Notes: generated from the sequence alone by a model not told the origin. A stretch of DNA of 64,000 nt from Oscillospiraceae bacterium (GCA_015065005.1 SVRE01000002.1:1-64000), one strand, 5' to 3'. Counted from the stretch's first letter, positions 30,159 to 40,635 are shown. Made by a program: numbers and translations.

Positions 30159-31049
30159 ATGGAAAACTACATTTTTCAATTTTTAAATCATTTACAGGTA
30201 ACAAAGAACCTATCGTCAAAAACAATTTTAGCATACAAAGGTGATTTGCTTCAATTCTTATCATCAGAAAAATCTCCGTTAAATCCTAATATTTATGGTT
30301 ATATTACATATTTAACGGATGAGTTAAAATTAAAAGATTCATCCATTAGAAGAAAGATAGTGACTATCAAGAATTTTTATGAATATTTAGAATTTCAAGA
30401 AGTAATTGATGTTTCTCCTTTTTCTAAGCTAAAATTCAAATTTAGACAAGAAAAAAGGTTGCCAAAAACGCTTCCTGTTAAAGAAATAGTTTCTTTATTA
30501 AATTGTTTTGATATGTGTCCTGATACACTCTCTGATTTCAAAAAGCTCTTATACATCAGAGATGCCGCATTGTTAGATTTGCTTATCAGCACCGGCATTA
30601 GAATTGGCGAAGCTGCTTCTATAACCCTTAATGATATAATCTATAGTGAAAGAACAATACTTATCCACGGAAAAGGCAGAAAACAACGATTAATTTACAT
30701 ATCATCACCAGTTACTTGGGAAAGGCTTGGCTCACTAATCAAGTGTAGAAAAAAAGTAAGAAATAATAATTACCTTTTTACAAATTCCAAAGGTAAACCT
30801 CTAACTATTTACGGTATAGAAAGCATATACAAGAAATATGTAAAAAAAGCAAATATTACTAAAAGCTCCACACCACATTATCTAAGACACACCTTCGCCA
30901 CAAATCTCTTAGCTAATGGTGCAGATTTGCGCTCTGTACAAGAAATTTTAGGACATTCAAGTGTTTCTACAACACAAATATACACCGAAGTTACAACTAA
31001 CCGAAAAAAGCAAGTGTTAAAAAAATATAATTTTAGAAACAAACTTTAA
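30159..31049 (+). CDS. Tyrosine recombinase, XerC/XerD-like
   Basis: ISTGIRIGEAASI, STPHYLRHTFATNLLANGADLRSVQEILGHSSVSTTQIYTEV; GGGAGG upstream of ATG 30159. Confidence 0.92.
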   Translation: MENYIFQFLNHLQVTKNLSSKTILAYKGDLLQFLSSEKSPLNPNIYGYITYLTDELKLKDSSIRRKIVTIKNFYEYLEFQEVIDVSPFSKLKFKFRQEKRLPKTLPVKEIVSLLNCFDMCPDTLSDFKKLLYIRDAALLDLLISTGIRIGEAASITLNDIIYSERTILIHGKGRKQRLIYISSPVTWERLGSLIKCRKKVRNNNYLFTNSKGKPLTIYGIESIYKKYVKKANITKSSTPHYLRHTFATNLLANGADLRSVQEILGHSSVSTTQIYTEVTTNRKKQVLKKYNFRNKL

Positions 31050-31058
31050 ATATAATTC

Positions 31059-31103
31059 AAACTCGGTAAAGTAACAAAAATCTTACTTTACCGAGTTTTT
31101 CTT
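31059..31103 (+). terminator. Terminator after the tyrosine recombinase
   Basis: AAACTCGGTAAAGTAA...TTACTTTACCGAGTTTTTC, 16-bp stem. Confidence 0.85.
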
Positions 31104-31106
31104 TTA

Positions 31107-31337
31107 TTAAAATGACACTAAGTCCTCCACAACATCTTTAAAATGAATTTCTTCTAAGCCGAGCTTGTTACAATTATCAATTAGATTTTCGACAGAGGCT
31201 TTATCCTGTGTCAAATCATTAAAAGCCTTTATTAATTCATATGAATTGCTATCATCCTGTTCAATAAGTGCAATACCATAAAAATCAAGCTCTTTTTCTG
31301 TATGATATGTCGTAGTTGTAAGTATGTACTTTTTCAT
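31107..31337 (-). CDS. Small DUF6514-like protein (copy 1)
   Basis: MKKYILTTTTYHTEKELDFYGIALI...; paralogue at 34896-35123. Confidence 0.6.
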   Translation of the reverse strand: MKKYILTTTTYHTEKELDFYGIALIEQDDSNSYELIKAFNDLTQDKASVENLIDNCNKLGLEEIHFKDVVEDLVSF

Positions 31338-31347
31338 TTTTCTCTCC

Positions 31348-31581
31348 TTATACTAATGATAAATCTTTTCCGTAAACGCATATGCTTAAATCACCGACAT
31401 TAATATATAATGCTTTAAATATCCGTTTTAGTGTTGACCATTTTGGATCTACATCACCAAGCTCAATGTTTTCTAGTCCTGTTATACTTGTATCACTTGA
31501 CTCGGCAAGCTCCGCAACTGTCAAATGCTTATACTCTCTTTTATCACGTATAAATCGGCCAATGTCACGATAAACTGTCAT
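31348..31581 (-). CDS. XRE-family HTH regulator (copy 1)
   Basis: IGRFIRDKREYKHLTVAELAESSDTSITGLENIELGDVDPKWSTLKRI; paralogue at 35134-35376. Confidence 0.8.
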   Translation of the reverse strand: MTVYRDIGRFIRDKREYKHLTVAELAESSDTSITGLENIELGDVDPKWSTLKRIFKALYINVGDLSICVYGKDLSLV

Positions 31582-32154
31582 TTTACCACCTCCAATCTCA
31601 ATGATTTTAAGAGGTGTTAAAACTATTTAAAATCTACTGCACTTGATAATTATGACCGAATTATTAAATCTTAACTTCCTCTACAAAGATAATTAAAATC
31701 CAACAAAAATAGGTCATATTTTTATAAATTTTCTACTTAATTTCAATTAATACTTTCCCTTACTGCTTCTGCATTTCACTATGGCAAATCGCATTCTTTA
31801 AGAGTGGGTTCAAAAGCCTTTGTCCTGTTCGTTTTGTTGCACTCCTTTTCTTAACGATAGCTTTTTGAAGAATCACAATTATCTTTTTCCCGATTCCCCC
31901 TACTTTTACCCTTTTGCGTTTCCGTTTTACCACAGACCTCGTGTTTGTAAATACGCTTCTTTCCAAAAAATTTTTCTCTTTTAAGTCAAGTATTCGTTAC
32001 TTGGCTTTTTTCTTTTTAGAAAATTTTTTTGGTGTCCTTCACAAAAAATATTTGCGTATTGACAAACACCTGAGAACAAAAAGGTGTAGGCATATAACCG
32101 GTCAGTGGTGTCAGCACTTCGTGCCAAAAGGCTAAAAATAGGAGGAAAGAAAAA

Positions 32155-32481
32155 ATGAAAAAGGTGATTTATTCTATCAAAAATCTATCTAAAAAGGAGA
32201 GCGACAATCTCACCGGAGTCGGCTTTATCACAGAGAGCGATTTGCTCATAGCTCGTTTGAGCAGAAAGGGTTCAGCATATATTAAGAATTTTGTTGATTG
32301 CATTAAGCATTGTTTCCCTGTTATGAACAAAACTGATGAATTTAAAGGAGCTTATTCAGAATTCGTTAAATTTGATGTTCCTATAAAGGATGAAAGACAA
32401 AGAAATCCGGAAATCATCAGCTATGAAACAATCGAAACACAAGTTCACTACACCATTTGGTTCAAGATAATAGAAGATTAA
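32155..32481 (+). CDS. Hypothetical protein
   Basis: 108-aa ORF with AGGAGG upstream, start of a co-directional small-gene run. Confidence 0.55.
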   Translation: MKKVIYSIKNLSKKESDNLTGVGFITESDLLIARLSRKGSAYIKNFVDCIKHCFPVMNKTDEFKGAYSEFVKFDVPIKDERQRNPEIISYETIETQVHYTIWFKIIED

Positions 32482-32493
32482 GGAGGTGAAAAT

Positions 32494-32721
32494 ATGATTA
32501 CTACTAATCAAAAATTTTATGATTTTCATAATGGATATAACTTCGTAACATTCGGCTTAATTGAGCTGGATGTTGCGAATGAAAAAGTAATTGTTGCAAT
32601 AAGTGATTTAGGCAAAATTATTGTAACTGACTATTACCTACTTGAAGATAAAAATGGAGATTTGTATTTTGAGTATGGTGTAGATTACGAAAAAATTTAT
32701 ATTAAAGATTTTGAAAATTGA
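32494..32721 (+). CDS. Hypothetical protein
   Basis: 75-aa ORF, AAGGAGGTG upstream. Confidence 0.55.
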   Translation: MITTNQKFYDFHNGYNFVTFGLIELDVANEKVIVAISDLGKIIVTDYYLLEDKNGDLYFEYGVDYEKIYIKDFEN

Positions 32722-32731
32722 GGTGATTAAA

Positions 32732-33034
32732 ATGATTTTTATTAAAAATTTAAGAAATGAAAAGCCAAATAATCCATATGATTTTAAGGTTGATAGAACA
32801 AGCGTTTTAGGCAATCCATATTATATGTTCGACGAATGTATGAGGGATGAAGTTTGTAATAAATACGAAATGTACTTTTACAAAAAACTTAAAACTGATG
32901 CTGCTTTTAAATCAGAGCTTGTTAAAATTTTAAGAGCATATAAGCAATATGGTAAAGTTAATTTATTCTGTTGGTGCTATCCAAAAAGATGCCATGCAGA
33001 AACAATTAAAAAATGGTTAGAAAAGGAAATATAA
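32732..33034 (+). CDS. DUF4326-like phage-associated protein
   Basis: VDRTSVLGNPYYM...NLFCWCYPKRCHAETIKKWL. Confidence 0.8.
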   Translation: MIFIKNLRNEKPNNPYDFKVDRTSVLGNPYYMFDECMRDEVCNKYEMYFYKKLKTDAAFKSELVKILRAYKQYGKVNLFCWCYPKRCHAETIKKWLEKEI

Positions 33035-33047
33035 AGGAGGTGATTAT

Positions 33048-33278
33048 ATGCGAATATACAAAGGAAATAAAGAAGAAAAAAGGGCTTTCGTAAAGGAAGT
33101 CCTTTCTGATTTATTAGTAATGTCTAACTCAGGTTGGTATGGAGTTGAATATGAATACATACCAAATCAAGGCGAATACATTTTTCTTTTAGACAAAGAC
33201 GGTGTAAGATGCAAAAAAATCGACGTTACAGCAGACAGTATAACTGCTATTATTCACGATGTATTTAAGAAAATTTAA
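33048..33278 (+). CDS. Hypothetical protein
   Basis: 76-aa ORF, AAAGGAGGTG upstream. Confidence 0.5.
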   Translation: MRIYKGNKEEKRAFVKEVLSDLLVMSNSGWYGVEYEYIPNQGEYIFLLDKDGVRCKKIDVTADSITAIIHDVFKKI

Positions 33279-33290
33279 GGAGAAATTAAA

Positions 33291-33707
33291 ATGAAGTACG
33301 CAACATTAGAAGAAAGAAAAGAATTTGCAATCGAGCTTATGAAAAAGCTTGATATTTACAAGCCTTACATAAAGGGCTTCAAGGAAGAAAACAACGTTTG
33401 CTTCTTTGAAAATTTTGGTGGATTTTGGGTTTATCAAGAACCGGAAATTGAAGCCAAAATGAAGAAACTTGAAGAAGAATTTGACATTACCATTTATGCT
33501 ATCACTCACGAAATGACATCATTTGGTGAATGTTACTCCTTCCTCTATGTAAACAAGTACAAGGATGAATGGAGCTTCACACTCGACTCAATAAGTAATA
33601 AACACTATGCTTTCGCTTATGTTTGGAACAAAAGTTATGATGACGATAGCGAACTTGGAACTGTATTTGTACAAAGCTTCGGCGGCGGAATTAGAAGAAT
33701 AGGATAA
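33291..33707 (+). CDS. Hypothetical protein
   Basis: 138-aa ORF, AAGGAG upstream. Confidence 0.55.
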   Translation: MKYATLEERKEFAIELMKKLDIYKPYIKGFKEENNVCFFENFGGFWVYQEPEIEAKMKKLEEEFDITIYAITHEMTSFGECYSFLYVNKYKDEWSFTLDSISNKHYAFAYVWNKSYDDDSELGTVFVQSFGGGIRRIG

Positions 33708-33723
33708 TTAGGAGGAAATAAAA

Positions 33724-34173
33724 ATGGGACAATACTATAGACCTGTATTAAAAATAAACAATGGAATTGAAATTCTAAATAGAAACTTAATCATTGACGG
33801 ACAAGAAGAATACATGATGGCTAAATTAACCGAACATTCTTGGATCGGTAATTGGCTTATGGAAACTGTTTGCGACAAAATTTACATTTCAGATAAGCCT
33901 GTAAGACTTATTTGGATGGGTGATTATGCAGACGATTTTGCAAATGACCTTGAAAATACTTTTAACGGTTTAACTAAAAAACAAATTATAAATTATCGTA
34001 ATGCTGCTTGGGGAGAGCCTGATAGAAGTAAGGCTGTTGAACGAGCAGTTTTTGATTTTGAAGGGAAATACATAGTAAATCACACCAAAAAAGAATATGT
34101 TGACTTCTCCCTCTATTCGTTTTTCTCTTGTCTTTTTTCTAATACAAAATTTTCTCTTATTACTCTTTTTTGA
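33724..34173 (+). CDS. Hypothetical phage-type protein (MGQYYRPV...), possibly truncated at the C-terminus
   Basis: RBS AGGAGG; the last ~25 aa (FSLYSFFSCLFSNTKFSLITLF) change character abruptly. Confidence 0.5.
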   Translation: MGQYYRPVLKINNGIEILNRNLIIDGQEEYMMAKLTEHSWIGNWLMETVCDKIYISDKPVRLIWMGDYADDFANDLENTFNGLTKKQIINYRNAAWGEPDRSKAVERAVFDFEGKYIVNHTKKEYVDFSLYSFFSCLFSNTKFSLITLF

Positions 34174-34336
34174 ACTTGCTCATTCAAAAAACTTTTAGTT
34201 AATAGCATTGAAGTCCTCCGTTTTTGGTTGTTATTTTTCAAAAATTCTCATATAATTACATATTTCGACATATAATTGAAAAAATATTACAACATAAGTT
34301 AATTTGCAATATTTGTTTTATTAAACTTGTCCTTTA

Positions 34337-34483
34337 TTAATCCGTGATAACTTTAATTATTTTATATTCATTATTAGCATCAATTTGATTAAATTTTTCT
34401 ATCGCTTGAAAATAGTTGTCTGCTTCTATCACAATTTCATACAAGCATGAATATCTTGCTTTTTTAGGTTGATATATATTCAT
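34337..34483 (-). CDS. Small hypothetical protein (not in ORF track)
   Basis: MNIYQPKKARYSCLYEIVIEADNYFQAIEKFNQIDANNEYKIIKVITD with AAGGAGAGG upstream. Confidence 0.55.
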   Translation of the reverse strand: MNIYQPKKARYSCLYEIVIEADNYFQAIEKFNQIDANNEYKIIKVITD

Positions 34484-34895
34484 AATATCCTCTCCTTAAG
34501 TGGCGCAATACGCTTTATGTTGCTTGAATTCGATTCGTGAAACATCTCATCTAACGCAATTCTTACTTTCAGTTCGTTAGGCTTGAACATTTTAACATCT
34601 AACAAATCTTTTGCAGAAAATATTTAAATCCCCATAGTTGTACCTCCTTTGTAATTTATTCTTTATAATTAAAAAGTAAATTTTTGTCAATATCCTTCAA
34701 ATTTTATCAGAAAATATTGAGAGTTTACATTTTATTAACATTTATCTATAATTTGACTACAAAGTAAAAATACATTGGAGTTTATTTCTCAATCTATTGC
34801 TACTTGAACGAAAAAAGCCCATTGGAGACATTTAATGACTCACCAATGGGATTTTGAGATAAATTACGTTAAAAGCATTTAGTAGTTGCAAGTAC

Positions 34896-35123
34896 TTATT
34901 CTGCAATTAAGTCTTGTATTACATTTTCGAAATGGATACTATTTAAATTGTTTTCGTTGCAAAGATTGACTAATTTTTGCATCTTGGCTTTGTTGTCTGT
35001 TAAATCATTAAATGAATCTATCAATTCGTGGAGTTTCCCGTCTGTGTTGATTAGTGCGATACCGTAAAAGGTAATATCATTGTCTATATGATATGTTGTG
35101 CTTGTTAATATGTATTTTTTCAT
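34896..35123 (-). CDS. Small DUF6514-like protein (copy 2)
   Basis: MKKYILTSTTYHIDNDITFYGIALI...; paralogue of 31107-31337. Confidence 0.6.
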   Translation of the reverse strand: MKKYILTSTTYHIDNDITFYGIALINTDGKLHELIDSFNDLTDNKAKMQKLVNLCNENNLNSIHFENVIQDLIAE

Positions 35124-35133
35124 TTTTCTCTCC

Positions 35134-35367
35134 TTATACTAATGTTAAATCTTTTCCATAAACGCAAATATTCAGCTCGCCAACATCGACAGATAGCGTG
35201 CTACATATCCGTTTGACCGTCGACCATTTTGGGTCAGCATCACCAAGCTCGATGTTTTCAAGTGCTGTTACACTCATTTTGCTTAGCTCTGCTAATTCAG
35301 CCACAGTCCAATGCATATGCTCTCTTTTTTCTCGAATAAAACGACCAATATCGCGGTAAACCGTCAT
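35134..35367 (-). CDS. XRE-family HTH regulator (copy 2)
   Basis: MTVYRDIGRFIREKREHMHWTVAELAELSKMSVTALENIELGDADPKWSTVKRI. Confidence 0.8.
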   Translation of the reverse strand: MTVYRDIGRFIREKREHMHWTVAELAELSKMSVTALENIELGDADPKWSTVKRICSTLSVDVGELNICVYGKDLTLV

Positions 35368-35685
35368 TTTCAACACCTCCTATCCAAATGATTTTAAGAG
35401 GTGTTAAATTGTTTTAAAATCTACTACACTTGAGATTTGTGACTAAGTTGTTAAATGTTAACATCCCACAGTTAAAAAGAACAAAAGCATAAAAATGCCT
35501 TCACTTTTTAAAAAATGTGATTTTAATTGAACAAAACGAAAAAGCCCATTGGCATTCTGCAAAAAAACAGCACCAATGGGCTTTTTTATTAATAATAATT
35601 TTTAACTATAAGAACTAATTCGGAGAGGATGGTAAAGAGCAAGCATTGGGAAGCTCAAGACACACCACCGTCCCCTGTCTTCCCA

Positions 35686-36432
35686 TTATTCTAATTCTAC
35701 TATATCTACTTTCAAATCAATTTCACCGTTAATAGGTAAATTACTTGGTAATTCATCCTTGGGAATTAACAAATATATCGTTTCGCGAATTTCCGCAGGA
35801 ATTTCGATTCGATGCAATTCTACCGTTGGCAATTCTATTTCATTTCCGTTTGAGTCAATGATACCATCCGGACCTCCACCCCATATCCATCGTTCTCTTA
35901 TCTTTAAATTATTAGAGCTTGCGTCAAATCCAAAATTCATATATTCCCCTTTTCCGTCTAAATTAGAGTAGTAAATATATTGATTTTTGTATGTGTGTAG
36001 AACTAAAACAAAACAGTCTTCAAACGTTGACTTATCAACTATATGACCCCATTGAGTAAGCTCCGAAAAATCCTCGTAGTTATCAATTGCCCGATAATAT
36101 GAGCCATAATAATTCACATTATCAAAATCGTTACCATAATATTTTCCCGCTGCAATAATATCATAGCCAGTTCTTTCTACTACAATGTTATCAAACGGAA
36201 AATCTTTATCATTTGGAACAAGAGTGTCAAGTATATCTTGATTATCTAAGTCTTTGTCATCGTTTGGAACAAGTAGGTCAGATGATTTTTCGGTATTTGT
36301 ACCACTTTCGTTTAGATTTGAATTTGTACTGCTATTTGAACCTGCACTTGAACCTATATTGCTTGAATCATTGCAAGACATAAAAACTAAAAACAACAAT
36401 ATTAATGGAATTAATATAAAAAATTTTTTCAT
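35686..36432 (-). CDS. Lipoprotein of unknown function
   Basis: MKKFFILIPLILLFLVFMSCNDSS lipobox, Ser/Asn-rich linker. Confidence 0.65.
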   Translation of the reverse strand: MKKFFILIPLILLFLVFMSCNDSSNIGSSAGSNSSTNSNLNESGTNTEKSSDLLVPNDDKDLDNQDILDTLVPNDKDFPFDNIVVERTGYDIIAAGKYYGNDFDNVNYYGSYYRAIDNYEDFSELTQWGHIVDKSTFEDCFVLVLHTYKNQYIYYSNLDGKGEYMNFGFDASSNNLKIRERWIWGGGPDGIIDSNGNEIELPTVELHRIEIPAEIRETIYLLIPKDELPSNLPINGEIDLKVDIVELE

Positions 36433-36445
36433 AAGCCACCACCTT

Positions 36446-39400
36446 TTACGAATTAGAATTTAGAATTGCTGCAATTGTGTATATAAATGTATTTATTCTT
36501 GTTGCCTTATTGAAATCATCCGTCGTATCTTCATCTGTATCGTTAAATCCGGTTGTATGAATTCCCTGTACTACATAGTTTCCATCACATACAAATACTG
36601 GTGATCCACTATTTCTTTCATATGTGTCAGCATCATACCAAAAAGTATAATCATATACTCTAACAACCGTTCCATCGCTGCGATACATTCGATAATCTAA
36701 ATCAGCAGGGTATCCAATAATTGATATACTATCATCAATAATAGTTTCTGGAGTTAAAGACATTTCTAACCAACCAGTTTTTTCTCCAATATTATCTTCT
36801 AAAACACATATTCCCCAGTCATAATCAATTTCTATTGACTCATAAAATTCTTTTTGAATATAACAACTTTCCACTTTAGTATATCCGTATGGTGCCACTA
36901 CATTATTTGACGTGATTAAAGAAGCTCCCGGATATATTATAATTTCATCTGGGAAACTAGGATTATCTATATTGTCCTCAAACTCATCTTTTGTTATATC
37001 ACCATATAAATTGTGTCCAGCTGTCATTAACAAGTTTGGTCCTACTAAGAAGCCTGTTCCCTTTCTTACTAAATTTTGAGGTTTTTCTCCAGGTATAATC
37101 ACATTGTAATAATAAGCTTTAATATAGCAAACCATTTTATAGGGCTCTTGTGAGGTATTGTATATAGGTTGTCTGTTATCTTCTCCAATAACATCCATCG
37201 GCATTACAGCACTATCTTCATTCAATACAAAGTCTTCCACAATCCCATCTGCATTAATTGTAATGTTTGATGTAGTATTAGTGCTAAAACTATTTAAATC
37301 ACTAATGCTTACAAACTCTTCCTGTGCAGTATTCATGCCATAATGAACAATGCTAGCCACATTTCCAGCAACATCCAATTCTTTGTTTATATTACTACTA
37401 TATGAAACTGTGTAATACACTTCATCCGGTAGTATATCATTATTGTAAGTCCAAGAATTGATTATTGTAAAAGTACTACTGTTTCCTTCACTCTTACTTA
37501 ATGTGATTTTTCTACCTTTTTCATCAAATATATATTTTTCTCTAACATTATCTGCATTTGAAGATAAATTAGCACCTAAATCAGTACAAACTGTATTATC
37601 TGAATTATATGCTATATTATGTTGAAATTGTAGAATACTATTATCATTATATACTTGAACCGAAGAAACCGATCCGTCTTCATTGAAAGTATACTGTATG
37701 TGTTTTGATTCTAAATCATCTGTTATTTTTTCAATCTTTGTAGAATTTTCAAAATAATTAATGTTTATTGTATTGTCCTTTGTATTGTCTGTGTCATCAT
37801 ACTCTATCGCTGATAAAACATTATTATCCCAAGTTAAAGACACTTCTAAATTCGTTACAAAGTTATGCACAGTTAACAATTCATCGTCTGTATTGTATGT
37901 AAATTCAGCTTGTGGAATTTGAATATTATCCACAGTAACATAGTCAATACAAGAAAGATTTCCATCTTCATATGACAAGAACAAAACATTTCCTTGAGCA
38001 TCACATATTTTCAATAAATTTCCACTGCTATCAAAATATTTTTGTGTTCCATCATAATTTTTCAGTATAAAATCACCGCTTGTTGTTTTTTCAAGCACAT
38101 AATCAATCTCATCTTCTGGATAAAACACAGTTGGGTTGGTAACCGCTTGAAGGACTCCTGAGGGTGTCTCTTCATAAGGCACATACATTCCCCAATAATT
38201 CTTTTGAAGATACGGAGAAAACGAATGAGCTGTACCATCCGCATCCGTCCAAACGCAAATATCATCTACTGCACTTGTGTCAGGGTCATTCGCCTTATTA
38301 AAATCAAGTATGGTAATTTTTTCGTGGAAGCTCGGTGTCCACTTGTTTTCAATTGAATTATACACCATATTAATATCATATGTCAACCCCTGACTAATGG
38401 TTGTTAAATTAGCCACATATGTTAGACTTCCGTTTTGTAAATTAACATAGCTCGTTCCTTGAGTACCCAAGGAGTTTGTGGCATAAGCATAATAATCTTC
38501 AATTCCGGTACTGCTAACATATGTTAACTCCATTCGAGTAGCATACCAATTACTGGTGTTTTCAATAGTACTTATACGAGCTGTCGCTTCGACAGTTTGT
38601 GGCAAATTGACCGCTTTCACACATATTCCATGATTTTCAGTTCCACTTTGCCACTCATTATACAGTGATGTAATGTTCCATTCATATGTGCCATCAGATA
38701 TAATTTGCACACTACTTATTGGTGTGCTTTCATAGAATTGGCTTGATGTTGCATACGAAAAATCCTCGCTACTTACCCAATCATCTGTCGCCTTATATAC
38801 ACCGATATAAAAGTCCGTATTATTAGGGTTTTCTACCGTGCTGATAAACATTGATATTTTCGCATTTACTAATAAATCGCCATCATCCATTTCAATAAAA
38901 TCATTAAAATCATTGAATTTAACAAATCCTGGGTTATCTAAAAATTCACCCATAAAATTACCAATGATCATTACTCCCATTCCCCAATAGTTTCCATTAT
39001 CACTCATAACAAAGGTGTCGGTGTCTACCTCTTCCGAAACGAGCGTTGGGTCAATAGTGACAGGAAATTCTCTTTCCTCTGCGTTTATCCACTCTGCATT
39101 TGCTGTTACGGTTAGGGTGTATTTCCACTTGCTGTTTTGAACAAGAGAATATTCGACGCTATTACTGTATTCATTGTTTGCATCAAGCATATATGGCGCG
39201 GGGATTTCGTAGACTTGCTCGTCACTATCGTAGTCGGACAGGATGATAGCTCCGTTTACAAGCTCTGCGCTTAGGTTATTTAGCTTAAGCTCGAAGGTAT
39301 ATGTATAAGAGTCTTGCTTTTCTTTGACAATAATATTTTCTTTAATATTATTACCCACCAAGACATATTCAATATCTATTCCGTCATAGATATTTGTATA

Positions 39401-39964
39401 AATAGCCTTTGAAACGAGGTTGTTAAGAACAGACAAGTCCTCGAATTTTCGACTATTATTGCTTTGTGGATTTTCAATTACCACGCTTACTTTATTTGTG
39501 TTTGACGGAGTAAAGTCTATTTTATATTTTCCGTCCTTTATACTAACAAGCCCCGAGGAGCCTGACTTATTTGCGAATTTAATTTCTGATTTGTTATTTG
39601 TGGAATATTCACTGCCATTAAGTGTTAAGGCATTATCAATGTCTATCCACTTGCCGTTAGAATCCTTGTAATGTACCGGTTGTGTATATACAACTGCTTT
39701 TGTAGTACCATCAGACAGTTTAAAATGCTTGATGTTTTCTTCCCTTAATGCTTCGTCCTCTTCTAAGACTATTACATCTTTCGGTTTTTGTTCTGATTGT
39801 ATATCAGCATTTTCACTTGTATTTTCTGTACTTGTATCGTTTGTATCGCCTGTGCCATTGTAAATGGCACTTGCAATAGACGATACAGGCAAGGATGCAA
39901 TGAGAATTAATACTGACATAACGAAAGCCAACATTTTTACGGTTAATCTAATTCTGTTCTTCAT
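36446..39964 (-). CDS. Large secreted protein: DNRLRE/RHS-like scaffold with C-terminal V8/trypsin-like serine protease domain
   Basis: Signal peptide; RHS-like segments (YDGTQKYFDSSGNLLKICDAQGNVLFLSYEDGNLSCIDY); candidate triad LLMTAGHNLYG / IDYDWGICVL / RNSGSPVFVCDGNYVVQGIHTTG. Confidence 0.72.
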   Translation of the reverse strand: MKNRIRLTVKMLAFVMSVLILIASLPVSSIASAIYNGTGDTNDTSTENTSENADIQSEQKPKDVIVLEEDEALREENIKHFKLSDGTTKAVVYTQPVHYKDSNGKWIDIDNALTLNGSEYSTNNKSEIKFANKSGSSGLVSIKDGKYKIDFTPSNTNKVSVVIENPQSNNSRKFEDLSVLNNLVSKAIYTNIYDGIDIEYVLVGNNIKENIIVKEKQDSYTYTFELKLNNLSAELVNGAIILSDYDSDEQVYEIPAPYMLDANNEYSNSVEYSLVQNSKWKYTLTVTANAEWINAEEREFPVTIDPTLVSEEVDTDTFVMSDNGNYWGMGVMIIGNFMGEFLDNPGFVKFNDFNDFIEMDDGDLLVNAKISMFISTVENPNNTDFYIGVYKATDDWVSSEDFSYATSSQFYESTPISSVQIISDGTYEWNITSLYNEWQSGTENHGICVKAVNLPQTVEATARISTIENTSNWYATRMELTYVSSTGIEDYYAYATNSLGTQGTSYVNLQNGSLTYVANLTTISQGLTYDINMVYNSIENKWTPSFHEKITILDFNKANDPDTSAVDDICVWTDADGTAHSFSPYLQKNYWGMYVPYEETPSGVLQAVTNPTVFYPEDEIDYVLEKTTSGDFILKNYDGTQKYFDSSGNLLKICDAQGNVLFLSYEDGNLSCIDYVTVDNIQIPQAEFTYNTDDELLTVHNFVTNLEVSLTWDNNVLSAIEYDDTDNTKDNTININYFENSTKIEKITDDLESKHIQYTFNEDGSVSSVQVYNDNSILQFQHNIAYNSDNTVCTDLGANLSSNADNVREKYIFDEKGRKITLSKSEGNSSTFTIINSWTYNNDILPDEVYYTVSYSSNINKELDVAGNVASIVHYGMNTAQEEFVSISDLNSFSTNTTSNITINADGIVEDFVLNEDSAVMPMDVIGEDNRQPIYNTSQEPYKMVCYIKAYYYNVIIPGEKPQNLVRKGTGFLVGPNLLMTAGHNLYGDITKDEFEDNIDNPSFPDEIIIYPGASLITSNNVVAPYGYTKVESCYIQKEFYESIEIDYDWGICVLEDNIGEKTGWLEMSLTPETIIDDSISIIGYPADLDYRMYRSDGTVVRVYDYTFWYDADTYERNSGSPVFVCDGNYVVQGIHTTGFNDTDEDTTDDFNKATRINTFIYTIAAILNSNS

Positions 39965-40035
39965 AATAATTCTCCTTTATTTTCTTTTTGAGGGTGGCAT
40001 TTGGCTACTAATTCAGTAGCCAAATGCTTTAGTTT

Positions 40036-40461
40036 TTAATAGGTTTTTTCGATTTCTCTTGTGATAACATCTGTTGCTCCACCACTGCCGGCTACTGTAT
40101 AGGTTATAACTGTCTTATATGTACCACGAGCTGGTAATTGGATAGAATGCTCATTAGCACAATAATATAAGGTTGAAGTATCAGTCCAAGAAGCACCCTC
40201 CACCTGTACCCAGGAGGAGCCTGACAGTCTTTCAATTCTTGTTTCTACTGTAATGCTTGTGGTTATTCCTCTGTAGCCTCTACAGGTAAATGTAACCCTG
40301 CCTACTCCATTTTCGTCTATTGTAAAAATTGTTTCTACTGTGGCTATGTTATTAAAATACGGAGTTATTTCATTTCCTGTTGCAGCAAATGTAGGTACAA
40401 CCATAATAGCCATAAGTATGGCAAGCATAACAAATGAAAGTATTTTGTTTCCTAATTTCAT
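40036..40461 (-). CDS. Small secreted protein of unknown function
   Basis: MKLGNKILSFVMLAILMAIMVVPTFAA signal; RBS upstream. Confidence 0.6.
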   Translation of the reverse strand: MKLGNKILSFVMLAILMAIMVVPTFAATGNEITPYFNNIATVETIFTIDENGVGRVTFTCRGYRGITTSITVETRIERLSGSSWVQVEGASWTDTSTLYYCANEHSIQLPARGTYKTVITYTVAGSGGATDVITREIEKTY

Positions 40462-40635
40462 ATTTTCACCTCCCTTCTTTTACCATTATCTACAATTAAA
40501 AAGGAGATTTTTTATAAATATCATTCAAGTTTTTATAAATTTTTTCTCAATTTACAATTAGTTAACATTCTCGTTTTTTGTTGACTTTGCGAATTTTGTA
40601 TGATATACTGTGAAAAAAATTCTAAAGGTGTAAAT

